A DNA stretch of 64,000 nucleotides from Rhodobacteraceae bacterium S2214 (GTDB taxonomy: Bacteria; Pseudomonadota; Alphaproteobacteria; Rhodobacterales; Rhodobacteraceae), in assembly GCA_025141675.1 (NCBI GenBank), contig CP081161.1, positions 842,001-906,000 of the forward strand. The letters are read 5' to 3'. The number at the start of each line of letters is the position of its first letter. Position 1 is the stretch's first letter. The notes below the pieces were generated by a model, which saw nothing but the letters and a program-made list of their open reading frames with translations, did not search any database and had not been told where the DNA came from. The translations under genes were made by a program, and so were the position numbers. Of this stretch, positions 7,450 through 13,799 are shown in pieces.

Positions 7450-7496
7450 GAAACCCCTGTTTTCTATGCCTTTTGTGCAGAAAACACGAGGTTTCC
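7450..7496 (+). repeat. Nested inverted repeat directly after tRNA-Ser
   Basis: GAAACC (7450-7455) pairs with GGTTTC (7490-7495), and inside it TTTTCT (7460-7465) pairs with AGAAAA (7479-7484). It begins on the base after the CCA end. It could end tRNA transcription or be the outer part of an attachment site; no clear T-run follows. The rest of the gap up to the insertion sequence (7497-7574) holds nothing I recognise. Confidence 0.45.
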
Positions 7497-7641
7497 ACGG
7501 TACCTAACGAAGCACAACATCTGGCCTCAATCCACCACAACAAGTTTGTAGGGTATGTCTGACGTCAGCTCTTATGGGGCCAAATAGGGCGGTTTGCTAA
7601 GAGAGGGTTTGTTGCTCATCGTAACTACTGAGGAGTGGACG

Positions 7642-8007
7642 ATGAGAAAGACAACGAAGACACTCGGCGAGAAGATCGTCAAAGACATCAAACGCGCCAC
7701 GCGCAAGCATTATTCATCCGAAGAGAAGATCAGGATCGTGCTGGATGGCCTGCGCGGCGAGGACAGCATTGCCGAGCTGTGTCGTCGCGAAGGCATATCG
7801 CAGGGCATCTATTACAAGTGGTCGAAAGACTTCATGGAGGCCGGTAAGAAGCGGCTGGCTGGGGACACGGCGCGTACGGCAAATACTGACGAGGTGAAGG
7901 AACTGCGTCGCGAGGCAAAGGACCTCAAAGAGGTGGTTGCGGAGCAAACGCTCGAACTCCGCTTGCTCAAAAAAAGCATGTTCGGGGATGGGGACGACCG
8001 CGAATGA
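7642..8007 (+). CDS. IS3-family transposase OrfA (DNA-binding subunit)
   Basis: This 121-residue protein has the typical OrfA layout. A helix-turn-helix is visible around residues 30-65 (YSSEEKIRIVLDGLRGEDSI, then AELCRREGISQGIYYKWSKDF). A leucine-zipper-like helix follows toward the C-terminus (ELRREAKDLKEVVAEQTLEL). It binds the IS ends and partners with OrfB. I chose the ATG at 7642 because GAGGAG precedes it by seven bases; the frame is open for 16 more codons upstream. It overlaps orfB by 4 bp (ATGA). It is intact, so this copy could still make a DNA-binding protein that interferes with related elements. Confidence 0.93.
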   Translation: MRKTTKTLGEKIVKDIKRATRKHYSSEEKIRIVLDGLRGEDSIAELCRREGISQGIYYKWSKDFMEAGKKRLAGDTARTANTDEVKELRREAKDLKEVVAEQTLELRLLKKSMFGDGDDRE

Positions 8008-9025
8008 GGTATGCTGCATCAGAGAAGTTGGAGATCATCCGTTTGGTCGAGGAAAGCCATCTGTCGGCCCGCAGGACATTGGCCAAGCTGGGTATCCCCC
8101 GGACCACATTCTATCGCTGGTACGACCGGTATCTGCAGCGTGGCGAAGCTGGGCTGCAGGATCGATCTCCCAAGCCACAACACGTCTGGAACCGCGTGCC
8201 CGATGAAGTGAAGCGCAAGGTTGTCGACTTCGCCCTGAAGGAGACGGAGCTGTCACCACGCGAGTTGGCGGTGTCGCTTACGGATCAAGAAAGGTATTTT
8301 GTCTCGGAATCCACGGTGTATCGCGTGCTGAAAGCCCATGATCTGATCACCAGCCCTGCATTTATCGTGCTCAAGGCAGCCAGCGAGTTCAAAGACAAAA
8401 CAACTGCGATCAACCAGCTTTGGCAAACAGACTTCACCTACATCAAGGTATTGGGCTGGGGCTGGTTCTACCTCAGCACGGTCCTCGACGATTACAGCCG
8501 CTACATCGTCTCCACTGCCCGGCAGGGTATTGCGCAGCAATGTCCCGAGAGGGATGGAAGCTTTGCACGAACATGCGGGCTGAAGACGTGACGGATACAC
8601 TGGACCTCGCATTGCAGGCATCCGGCTGCGATCAGGTTCACGTCGTTCACAAGCCACGGCTACTGAGTGACAATGGCTCAAGTTATGTCTCAGGTGATCT
8701 GGCTGAATGGCTGCAGGACAAGGGCATGAAGCACTCGCGCGGTGCGCCGTATCATCCGCAAACCCAAGGCAAAATCGAACGCTGGCACCAAACCCTCAAG
8801 AACCGCATCTTGCTGGAAAACTACTTCTTGCCCGGCGATCTCGAACGCCAAATCGAAGCCTTCGTCGAACACTACAATCACCAGCGCTATCACGAGAGCA
8901 TCAACAACGTCACACCTGCCGACGTCTACTTTGGCCGTGACAAAGCCATTCTAAAACAAAGGGAAAGGATCAAACGAAAGACGCTCGAAACGCGGCGCTT
9001 GCATCACCGCCAGCATGCCGCATAA
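8004..9025 (+). pseudogene. IS3-family transposase OrfB, disrupted
   Basis: OrfB is the catalytic integrase-like subunit. The first part (8004-8513) runs through an HTH_21-type region into the rve core with DFTYIK (first Asp) and LDDYSRYIVS. The frame is then lost and resumes at 8555 with WKLCTNMRAEDV. Downstream are LLSDNGSSY (second Asp) and GKIERWHQTLKNR (catalytic Glu), and the gene ends normally at 9025. Deleting 8514-8554 (41 bp) restores a continuous protein of about 326 residues. The disruption is therefore a clean insertion rather than decay. The rest shows no other stop or shift, so the event is recent on the IS timescale. Confidence 0.9.
8514..8554. repeat. 41-bp palindromic insertion inside the transposase gene
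   Basis: The insertion contains TGCC-C-GGCA (8516-8524), ATTGC-GCA-GCAAT (8529-8541) and a GTCCCGAGAGGGA stretch. The compact palindromes resemble REP-like elements that I associate with rhodobacterial intergenic DNA. Removing it rejoins the IVS and WKLC codons exactly. No target duplication is evident. Confidence 0.75.
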
Positions 9026-9080
9026 TCAAACAAACCAGATGAGCCAAACTCTCTCTTAGATTAGGCCGCCATTGGTTCCA

Positions 9081-9445
9081 AAAACTCTGACGACGGACAT
9101 TGGCAGCTTAATTTCTCTGCGATGTCCGCCCGTATCACATCCACAGGAAAGCCACCTCATCAATTAGTGGTAAATTTGTGGGTCTATTCTTGAAGTAAAG
9201 AGAATATTGATATACTATTCAGTATGTTATACTAGTTGTTCGCCAGACTTCGTCTCCGCCATCAACCTCGATTTTGCGTTTAGAACTGACGACCCCTTTT
9301 GGGGGCGACCGACGGCGTGTCGAGCGGGCTGGACGTCGTTTTCGTTGCGAAATTGCCTTGTCGAAGAGCCCTATCTCGCCGTGCGTCGCCTAAAGAGCGC
9401 GCCGAACAACCAGCCTCTCTGCAACGTGGCGGCTTACCGAAGCTG
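9081..9445. other. Right flank of the IS and junction with the chromosome, no gene
   Basis: No gene is supported. 9211-9236 contains three close half-sites (ATACT-N4-AGTAT, then ATACT), an operator-like arrangement. The tRNA 3'-end copy lies at 9248-9261. A GACCCC-TTTT-GGGGGC hairpin near 9290-9305 may be the original tRNA-Ser terminator. From 9262 on the base composition is that of the chromosome. Confidence 0.5.
9248..9261 (+). repeat. Copy of the tRNA-Ser 3' end (right attachment remnant)
   Basis: CTTCGTCTCCGCCA is identical to the last 14 bases of the intact tRNA-Ser (7436-7449). It sits where chromosomal composition resumes. This is the classic scar left when an element inserts at a tRNA 3' end and restores it. 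It implies a second insertion event covering about 7450-9247. Confidence 0.7.
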
Positions 9446-9937
9446 CTAGTGCAAGGTCGCTGGTTGTGCTTGGAAATGCTCTTGTTTGCCGCCCATGCGC
9501 GGAGGTCGCACAAGACACATCTGTTTCAGAGCGAGCCCAAATTCGGTCGCGAGGGACGTCAGCAGTGGGGCGACGTCAGGCCGGACCAGTAGCGTCGCGA
9601 TCAGCATCGCGTCGTCCTTGTCACCCATAACGGCAGTTCCGATGAAATTGGCAAAACAGGATTCGTCGGACCCAAGGCATTTGCAATCGACGGCATGCCG
9701 CATCAGCGGTCTACGCCCATGTCGTGCGCACAGACTGCATAGGTCTTCAAACGATTTCAGCGCCTGACGTCCCCGATCTGGTCCAAGTCGGGACGCGAAA
9801 TCGTGCCAAACATGCGCCTGACTGTCCGGACCATCGCACCATAGCCGCAGATACATTACGGATGCAGCTTCGATATCTTCAAGTTCCGTAATGAAACCGA
9901 CAGCAGCGCCACCACGTTTTTCCTGCGCGCTTGTCAT
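9446..9937 (-). CDS. Conserved rhodobacterial hypothetical protein, co-translated with hemP
   Basis: This 163-residue soluble protein has no function I can name. I recognise its type: an N-terminal helix with YLRLWCDGPDSQAHVWHDFA, then ALKSFEDLCSLCARHGRRPLMRH, a CKCLGSDESCFANFIGTA motif, and a helical C-terminus (DDAMLIATLLVRPD). Four cysteines in the middle (LCSLCARH and CKCLG...SC) could bind metal or heme. Its ATG overlaps the hemP stop (ATGA), so it is translated with hemP and probably acts in heme or iron handling. That role is inference from context alone. Confidence 0.8.
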   Translation of the reverse strand: MTSAQEKRGGAAVGFITELEDIEAASVMYLRLWCDGPDSQAHVWHDFASRLGPDRGRQALKSFEDLCSLCARHGRRPLMRHAVDCKCLGSDESCFANFIGTAVMGDKDDAMLIATLLVRPDVAPLLTSLATEFGLALKQMCLVRPPRMGGKQEHFQAQPATLH

Positions 9938-10104
9938 TTGGTCAGGATCAACTTGCCGGCCCGCGTGATCCGCAGGGTGTAGGTTTGATCCCCCAGGACG
10001 ATGTGGGCTTGGCCGCCGCCCTTTGTCAGGTCTTCCGCCGCATATGTCGGTAAAGCGGTGGCGACGGGTGTGCCTGTTTCTTTTGCGATTGGAAGTGACA
10101 TCAT
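9934..10104 (-). CDS. hemP: Hemin uptake protein HemP
   Basis: This 56-residue protein is identified by its C-terminal half: a QAHIVLGDQTYTLRI strand pair ending RITRAGKLILTK, the hallmark of the HemP family. HemP is a small protein encoded with bacterial heme-uptake genes and needed in several species for induction of heme transport. The start is the first of two adjacent ATGs (10104), with AAAGGAAG upstream at good spacing. The stop overlaps the start of the following gene, and the start overlaps the stop of a possible 16-codon leader ORF. No heme receptor or ABC genes appear in the window, so this pair stands alone beside the tRNA-Ser island junction. Confidence 0.88.
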   Translation of the reverse strand: MMSLPIAKETGTPVATALPTYAAEDLTKGGGQAHIVLGDQTYTLRITRAGKLILTK

Positions 10105-10151
10105 GACAAACTTCCTTTGGTTTCAGCTGCGGTCCATTTGCGATGTTTCAT
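10101..10151 (-). CDS. Possible 16-residue leader peptide ahead of hemP
   Basis: A short frame encodes MKHRKWTAAETKGSLS. GAGG lies eight bases before its ATG, and its TGA overlaps the hemP ATG. Spacing and overlap are right for translational coupling, which would make hemP expression depend on translation of this leader. The peptide itself shows nothing familiar. It could be chance. Confidence 0.35.
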   Translation of the reverse strand: MKHRKWTAAETKGSLS

Positions 10152-10223
10152 CAAGCCGTCCTCACATGGTTTACGTGTCGGGCTTCCCTGCAAAGGATTC
10201 GGGTGGCTTGACTAATACAATAC

Positions 10224-10249
10224 CTGACTGAATCAGTAGGGTATGTCAA
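10224..10249 (-). promoter_or_regulatory. Candidate promoter/operator for hemP
   Basis: On the minus strand TTGACA (10249-10244) precedes a short palindrome, CTGA-N5-TCAG (10236-10224). A second TGACT word follows at about 10209. No good -10 sits at 17 bp. The palindrome next to an iron-uptake gene suggests binding of an iron- or heme-responsive regulator, but I cannot match it confidently to a known box. Confidence 0.35.
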
Positions 10250-10297
10250 TCCGAGAAAGTAAGACGGTGGCTGTGGTCGGCCAAGCCGACGTTGCGC

Positions 10298-11320
10298 TTA
10301 CGATTTCGGGCTAAAAATCCGCGCGGCGAGAGGCGCGCCAAGGATCACAACAACAATCCGCAAAACATGATGGGCGATAACAAAAGCCATATCCGCGCCC
10401 GCGATCAAAGCTAACACTGTCATCTCCGCCTGACCGCCCGGTGCGAAGGCCAGCAGCGTTTCCATTGGGGGGGCGAGGTGAAAGATATGGATCGCTTCGA
10501 CGAATAGTCCTGCGAGCACTAGCAAAATCACACAAAACCCAAGTGCGGCTAACACGTCGCGGCGCAGTTCTTCGCCGGTCACGCCTGCGTATTTTGTACC
10601 AACCGTCATCCCGATAAAGAATTGCGCCATCCAGATTGCCTCTGCTGGCGGGCGGAATTGCAAGATGCCGGATAGTGCAAGGATGGCCGCCAAGATCATT
10701 GGTCCAAGGATCGACGCACCAAACAGTCCAACGAATTTAGCAATTTGCCAGCCCGCAATGCCACAGACGGCCATCAAAACCATTTGCGACAGGGGTAGAG
10801 TTGTCGCCGAAACACCGGGCGGATTGTCAAAATCGACGCCCCAGTAGCCTTTCAGGATGAATGGCAGTGCAACCACGATGACCAGCACGCGTGTCGCGTG
10901 AATAAGGGACAAGGCGCGGACATCGCCGCCCGCTTCCTCGCCAAATAGCAGCATGTCTTGTAGGCCACCGGGCATGGCGCTGTAGTAGCTGGTTGCAAAA
11001 TCAAAGCCCCACAGTTTCTGGAAATAGGGGACGCCAAGCAGCCCGATCATGAAGATCATAAATGGGACAAGGATCAGGGTGGTCCACATGCTGGCCATGC
11101 TTACGACCAGCGCCCATGTGAACGTGGCCCCAACAGCCACCCCCAGTATCGTGCGCATCAGGTTGTTCACCACCGGCATGCCGCGCATTTCGACGCCGAT
11201 CAGGGCCGCGATCAAACAGGCAAATATCGGGCCAAGCAGCCAAGGGAGCGGTAGGTTCACGTACAATGACGCGGCCACGCCAGCCCCTGCAATCAGGTAT
11301 GTGCGAAGAATTGCGATCAT
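10298..11320 (-). CDS. AbrB-family membrane protein (PF05145 type)
   Basis: This 340-residue polytopic protein has about ten hydrophobic segments and two repeated halves. Motifs include LPWLLGPIFACLIAAL near the N-terminus, YYSAMPGGLQDML in the middle, FGASILGPMILAAI, and FAPGGQAEMTVLAL in the second half. These paired PGG motifs identify the AbrB family, sometimes mislabelled ammonia monooxygenase. They are thought to be transporters, with substrate unknown; AbrB itself was linked to aidB regulation in E. coli. Its start overlaps the end of the upstream GntR gene by 4 bp, so the regulator and membrane protein form an operon. The GntR effector is probably related to the substrate. Confidence 0.88.
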   Translation of the reverse strand: MIAILRTYLIAGAGVAASLYVNLPLPWLLGPIFACLIAALIGVEMRGMPVVNNLMRTILGVAVGATFTWALVVSMASMWTTLILVPFMIFMIGLLGVPYFQKLWGFDFATSYYSAMPGGLQDMLLFGEEAGGDVRALSLIHATRVLVIVVALPFILKGYWGVDFDNPPGVSATTLPLSQMVLMAVCGIAGWQIAKFVGLFGASILGPMILAAILALSGILQFRPPAEAIWMAQFFIGMTVGTKYAGVTGEELRRDVLAALGFCVILLVLAGLFVEAIHIFHLAPPMETLLAFAPGGQAEMTVLALIAGADMAFVIAHHVLRIVVVILGAPLAARIFSPKS

Positions 11321-11967
11321 TGGTTCATCACCGCCAATCGATGACGCAGCGATGTTTGCAGATGTGCGGCCGCAGCGGCACCTGCGGCGTCGCTGTCGCC
11401 TTTGGAAATTGCTGTGATGATCTGGGTGTGTTGTTCGACGACGGTTTCGATCCGCGCCGCATCCGCCAGTGTTGTTGGACCCAACAACAAGAGCGCATTG
11501 TTCAAGGCGCGTGCGGATTCCAGCAAAAACCTGTTACGCGCTGACAAATAGATCGACTGGTGCAGGCGCTGGTTGATTGCCGCAGCTTTTGACGGATCTT
11601 TCACGGTTTCCCTCATCTGATCGTTCAACGCTGTCAACGCGTCGACCTCTGCTTCGATCGCATGTTTGGCCGCCAATTCTGCCGCGGTGCGTTCCAGCAC
11701 CAGCCGCATTTCGTATAGTTCCACGACCTCTGTCTGCCCCAATTCACGTATGACGGCACCGACACGTGGGCGGTGTTCGATGATGCGTTCCGCCTCCAGA
11801 CGCCGCAGCGCTTCGCGAACGGGCGTGCGTGACAACGAAAAACGGTCCGCGATTTCGACTTCGCGCAGCCTATCGCCGGGGCGATATTCACCCTGTTTGA
11901 TCGCATCCATCAGTCGACTGAACGCGACGCTGCCTTGGGATTGGTCGGTAGTATCGGGAGAGGTCAT
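11317..11967 (-). CDS. GntR-family transcriptional regulator, FadR/FCD type
   Basis: This 216-residue regulator has an N-terminal winged helix (RPGDRLREVEIADRFSLSRTPVREALRRLEAERIIEHRPRVG region, about 25-75). An all-helical FCD ligand domain follows, with conserved Arg, His and Asp positions (YEMRLVLERTAAELA, INQRLHQSIY, VVEQHTQIITAI). I prefer the ATG at 11967, because an upstream in-frame GTG (11991) lies inside the palindrome at 11979-12004. It overlaps the AbrB-type gene by 4 bp and most likely represses the pair through that palindrome. FCD domains commonly bind small carboxylates with a metal; the ligand here is unknown. Confidence 0.92.
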   Translation of the reverse strand: MTSPDTTDQSQGSVAFSRLMDAIKQGEYRPGDRLREVEIADRFSLSRTPVREALRRLEAERIIEHRPRVGAVIRELGQTEVVELYEMRLVLERTAAELAAKHAIEAEVDALTALNDQMRETVKDPSKAAAINQRLHQSIYLSARNRFLLESARALNNALLLLGPTTLADAARIETVVEQHTQIITAISKGDSDAAGAAAAAHLQTSLRHRLAVMNQ

Positions 11968-11978
11968 TGGAAGCTCAC

Positions 11979-12004
11979 GTATTGTATCCACGTGGATGCA
12001 ATAC
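11979..12004. promoter_or_regulatory. Operator palindrome for the GntR regulator
   Basis: This is a 26-bp near-perfect palindrome with left arm GTATTGTATCCAC and right arm GTGGATGCAATAC; 24 of 26 positions are symmetric. It lies 12 bp upstream of the regulator ATG, as expected of an autoregulatory FadR-type operator. It is the strongest palindrome in this part of the window. Confidence 0.75.
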
Positions 12005-12032
12005 GCGAAACCTACCTAAAATGTCAAAGCGA

Positions 12033-12986
12033 TTATTGTCTGGCGTCGCCGTCGTGTTTTGCCAGCCACGCAAGTATTGCCTGATTGGTTTCATCCGGCA
12101 TCTCTTGTTGAATCCAATGTCCGCAATCAAGGCTGATGACATCAACATTAGGCACGAACTTTGTCAGGCTTGGGGATTTTGGGATCATGTCGCGATCACC
12201 GTAGATCATCAGGGCGGGCAGGGTGATGATGGGATCTACCTCTGCCAGAATTTCCCAGTTGCGATCAAGATTTCTGTACCAATTGATGCTGCCCGTGAAA
12301 CCGGATTGATCGAACGCAGACGCAAAAACGTCCAAATCTTGATCGGACATTACAGGTTCGCCAAGCGGCGCGTCTGCCTTGGCGAGATTGATCATCATCA
12401 TGCCCGGTTCTGGCGGCGTTGCGGGTAGGTTTTTGCGGTACAGATTACGTAGGAACTGCCTTGGATTGGCATCCAACACGGCGTCAGCAACACTCGGTTG
12501 CCGATTGAAGTGCACGAAGTAATTGTCGGGTCCAAATATGTCCTCCATGAACGCAATCCACGGTTTTTCGGTGCGTTCTTGATAGGGCAATGCAAGGTTA
12601 ATGATCTTGCGCACTCGTTTGGGGTGCAGCATGGCCAGCCCCCACACAACGTTTGCCCCCCAATCATGACCTACAAAGATCGCGTCGTCGTAGCCGTAGT
12701 GATCCAGCAGCGCCGTCAGATCGCTGGTCAAATGCGTTAGGTCGTAATCAGTGACAGTCTCTGGTCGGGATGAACGCCCGTAACCCCGTTGGTTGGGCAC
12801 GATGACATGATAACCTGCCGCCACGAGGGCTGGAATTTGATGGCGCCACGAATACGCATGTTCGGGCCATCCATGACACAGTACAATCGGGCGACCAGCG
12901 TTTTCGTAGCCCGCTTCAAACACTTCAAGCGTGATTCCATTGACGTCGATCAAGGTAGGCTCTGGAAAGTTGGTAGCATCAAACAC
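12033..12986 (-). CDS. Alpha/beta hydrolase, soluble epoxide hydrolase type
   Basis: This 317-residue cytoplasmic hydrolase is expected to open epoxides via an Asp nucleophile. Visible features are the HGWPE oxyanion motif at 38-42, RGYGRSS at 67-73, the nucleophile elbow GHDWGA with Asp108, a cap domain (about 135-240) with several tyrosines that could hold the epoxide oxygen, an acid in MIYGDRDMIP, and catalytic His290 in LDCGHWIQQE. Nucleophile Asp with HGxP favours epoxide hydrolase; haloalkane dehalogenase or fluoroacetate dehalogenase is less likely. It is divergent from a WYL regulator, with an inverted repeat in the 87-bp gap, so it is probably that regulator's target. Confidence 0.88.
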   Translation of the reverse strand: MFDATNFPEPTLIDVNGITLEVFEAGYENAGRPIVLCHGWPEHAYSWRHQIPALVAAGYHVIVPNQRGYGRSSRPETVTDYDLTHLTSDLTALLDHYGYDDAIFVGHDWGANVVWGLAMLHPKRVRKIINLALPYQERTEKPWIAFMEDIFGPDNYFVHFNRQPSVADAVLDANPRQFLRNLYRKNLPATPPEPGMMMINLAKADAPLGEPVMSDQDLDVFASAFDQSGFTGSINWYRNLDRNWEILAEVDPIITLPALMIYGDRDMIPKSPSLTKFVPNVDVISLDCGHWIQQEMPDETNQAILAWLAKHDGDARQ

Positions 12987-13030
12987 GGCGTATTCTCCTT
13001 TTTTACATGTTTGATCGGTCTCTAATCTGT

Positions 13031-13055
13031 AATGGTGCCAAAAAATGTCACCATT
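13031..13055. promoter_or_regulatory. Operator-like inverted repeat between the hydrolase and WYL regulator genes
   Basis: AATGGTGCCA (13031-13040) and TGTCACCATT (13046-13055) are inverted, with nine of ten positions paired and an A5 centre. The site lies 19 bp before the regulator start and 45 bp from the hydrolase start. That position suits control of both divergent genes. Confidence 0.65.
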
Positions 13056-13073
13056 GTGCGTTAGGCTACCGAA

Positions 13074-13793
13074 ATGAATTCACGTCAGAGACAAGCCGAG
13101 ATTGTGCGCAGCCTACGGCGCAATGGAACGTCAACGATTGGCGATTTAGCCGCGCAAGTCGACGCCTCGCGTCGCACGATCCTGCGGGATATCTCAGCGC
13201 TACGCGACGAAGGATTTGTTATTCACTCTGAACCGGGGCGGGGCGGTGGTCTGCAACTTGACCCACAGTCGGTGCAAACCTCCGCGCGCTTATCGGTGGC
13301 AGAGGTTTTCGCGCTTCTGATCAGTGTTGCGTCAATGCGAGCTGCGGGGAACCTGCCGTTTGCCGGTTTGGCAGACGCGGGATTGGCGAAGATTGAAAAG
13401 GCGTTGCCATCCGAAAAAATCAAGGATCTCCGCAGGTTTCTGGACTGCCTGTACGTTGGTCAGCTGGCCCCGCAGGTCGATATATCTGACTTGGGCGCAA
13501 TGGACGACGCCCTGCTGCCTGCATTTGAAACGGCTTTTCTTGAACTGCTGCATCTTCGGTTCGGGTACCGCGACGCAAAGGGCAACGTATCAACGCGCGC
13601 GGTTGAACCGCAAGCGATGTTGATCTTGTCGCCGGTCTGGTATTTGGTCGCGTGGGATCCCGCGCGTTCCGATTTCCGTCATTTTCGCATGGATCGCATC
13701 AGCCAGCCTCAGGTCGTTGAAGGCGCGACCTTCCGGCGCCGTCACGTGCCGTTCGATGACACTGTCCGTCCGGTCCAAAGCCATGGCGGCTAA
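13074..13793 (+). CDS. YafY-like transcriptional regulator (HTH + WYL)
   Basis: This 239-residue regulator opens with a DeoR-type helix-turn-helix at about 5-55 (RQAEIVRSLRRNGTSTIGDL, then SRRTILRDISALRDEGFVI) and a PGRGGGLQL wing. The C-terminal half is a WYL ligand domain: SPVWYLVAWDP holds the WYL triad at about residues 189-191, followed by FRHFRMDRI. WYL domains sense nucleic acid-related or other small ligands. At 239 residues it is shorter than typical WYL regulators (about 300), ending soon after the WYL sheet. It is divergent from the epoxide hydrolase and ends six bases from the convergent monooxygenase. Confidence 0.9.
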   Translation: MNSRQRQAEIVRSLRRNGTSTIGDLAAQVDASRRTILRDISALRDEGFVIHSEPGRGGGLQLDPQSVQTSARLSVAEVFALLISVASMRAAGNLPFAGLADAGLAKIEKALPSEKIKDLRRFLDCLYVGQLAPQVDISDLGAMDDALLPAFETAFLELLHLRFGYRDAKGNVSTRAVEPQAMLILSPVWYLVAWDPARSDFRHFRMDRISQPQVVEGATFRRRHVPFDDTVRPVQSHGG

Positions 13794-13799
13794 CGCGTT

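Larger units (their letters stand above)
7575..9080 (+). mobile_element. IS3-family insertion sequence, 1506 bp, inactivated
   Basis: Imperfect terminal inverted repeats bound it. The left end (7575-7610) starts TGGGGCCAA and ends CTAAGAGAGGGTTT. The right end (9046-9080) mirrors it, ending TTGGTTCCA. Both share a GCTCATC/GATGAGC word just inside. It carries an orfA and an orfB that together encode an IS3 transposase with a DDE catalytic triad. I find no convincing target-site duplication, so the copy may be old or rearranged. orfB is broken by a 41-bp insertion, so the element cannot move by itself. It lies between the intact tRNA-Ser and the 3'-end copy at 9248. Confidence 0.93.

Noticed and set aside
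7566..9090. Target-site duplication around the IS3 element
   Set aside because: The bases flanking the inverted repeats do not match in length or sequence; no duplication can be claimed.
9299..9592. Plus-strand frame between the tRNA 3'-end copy and hemP
   Set aside because: It overlaps the conserved minus-strand hemP partner and lacks a start signal.
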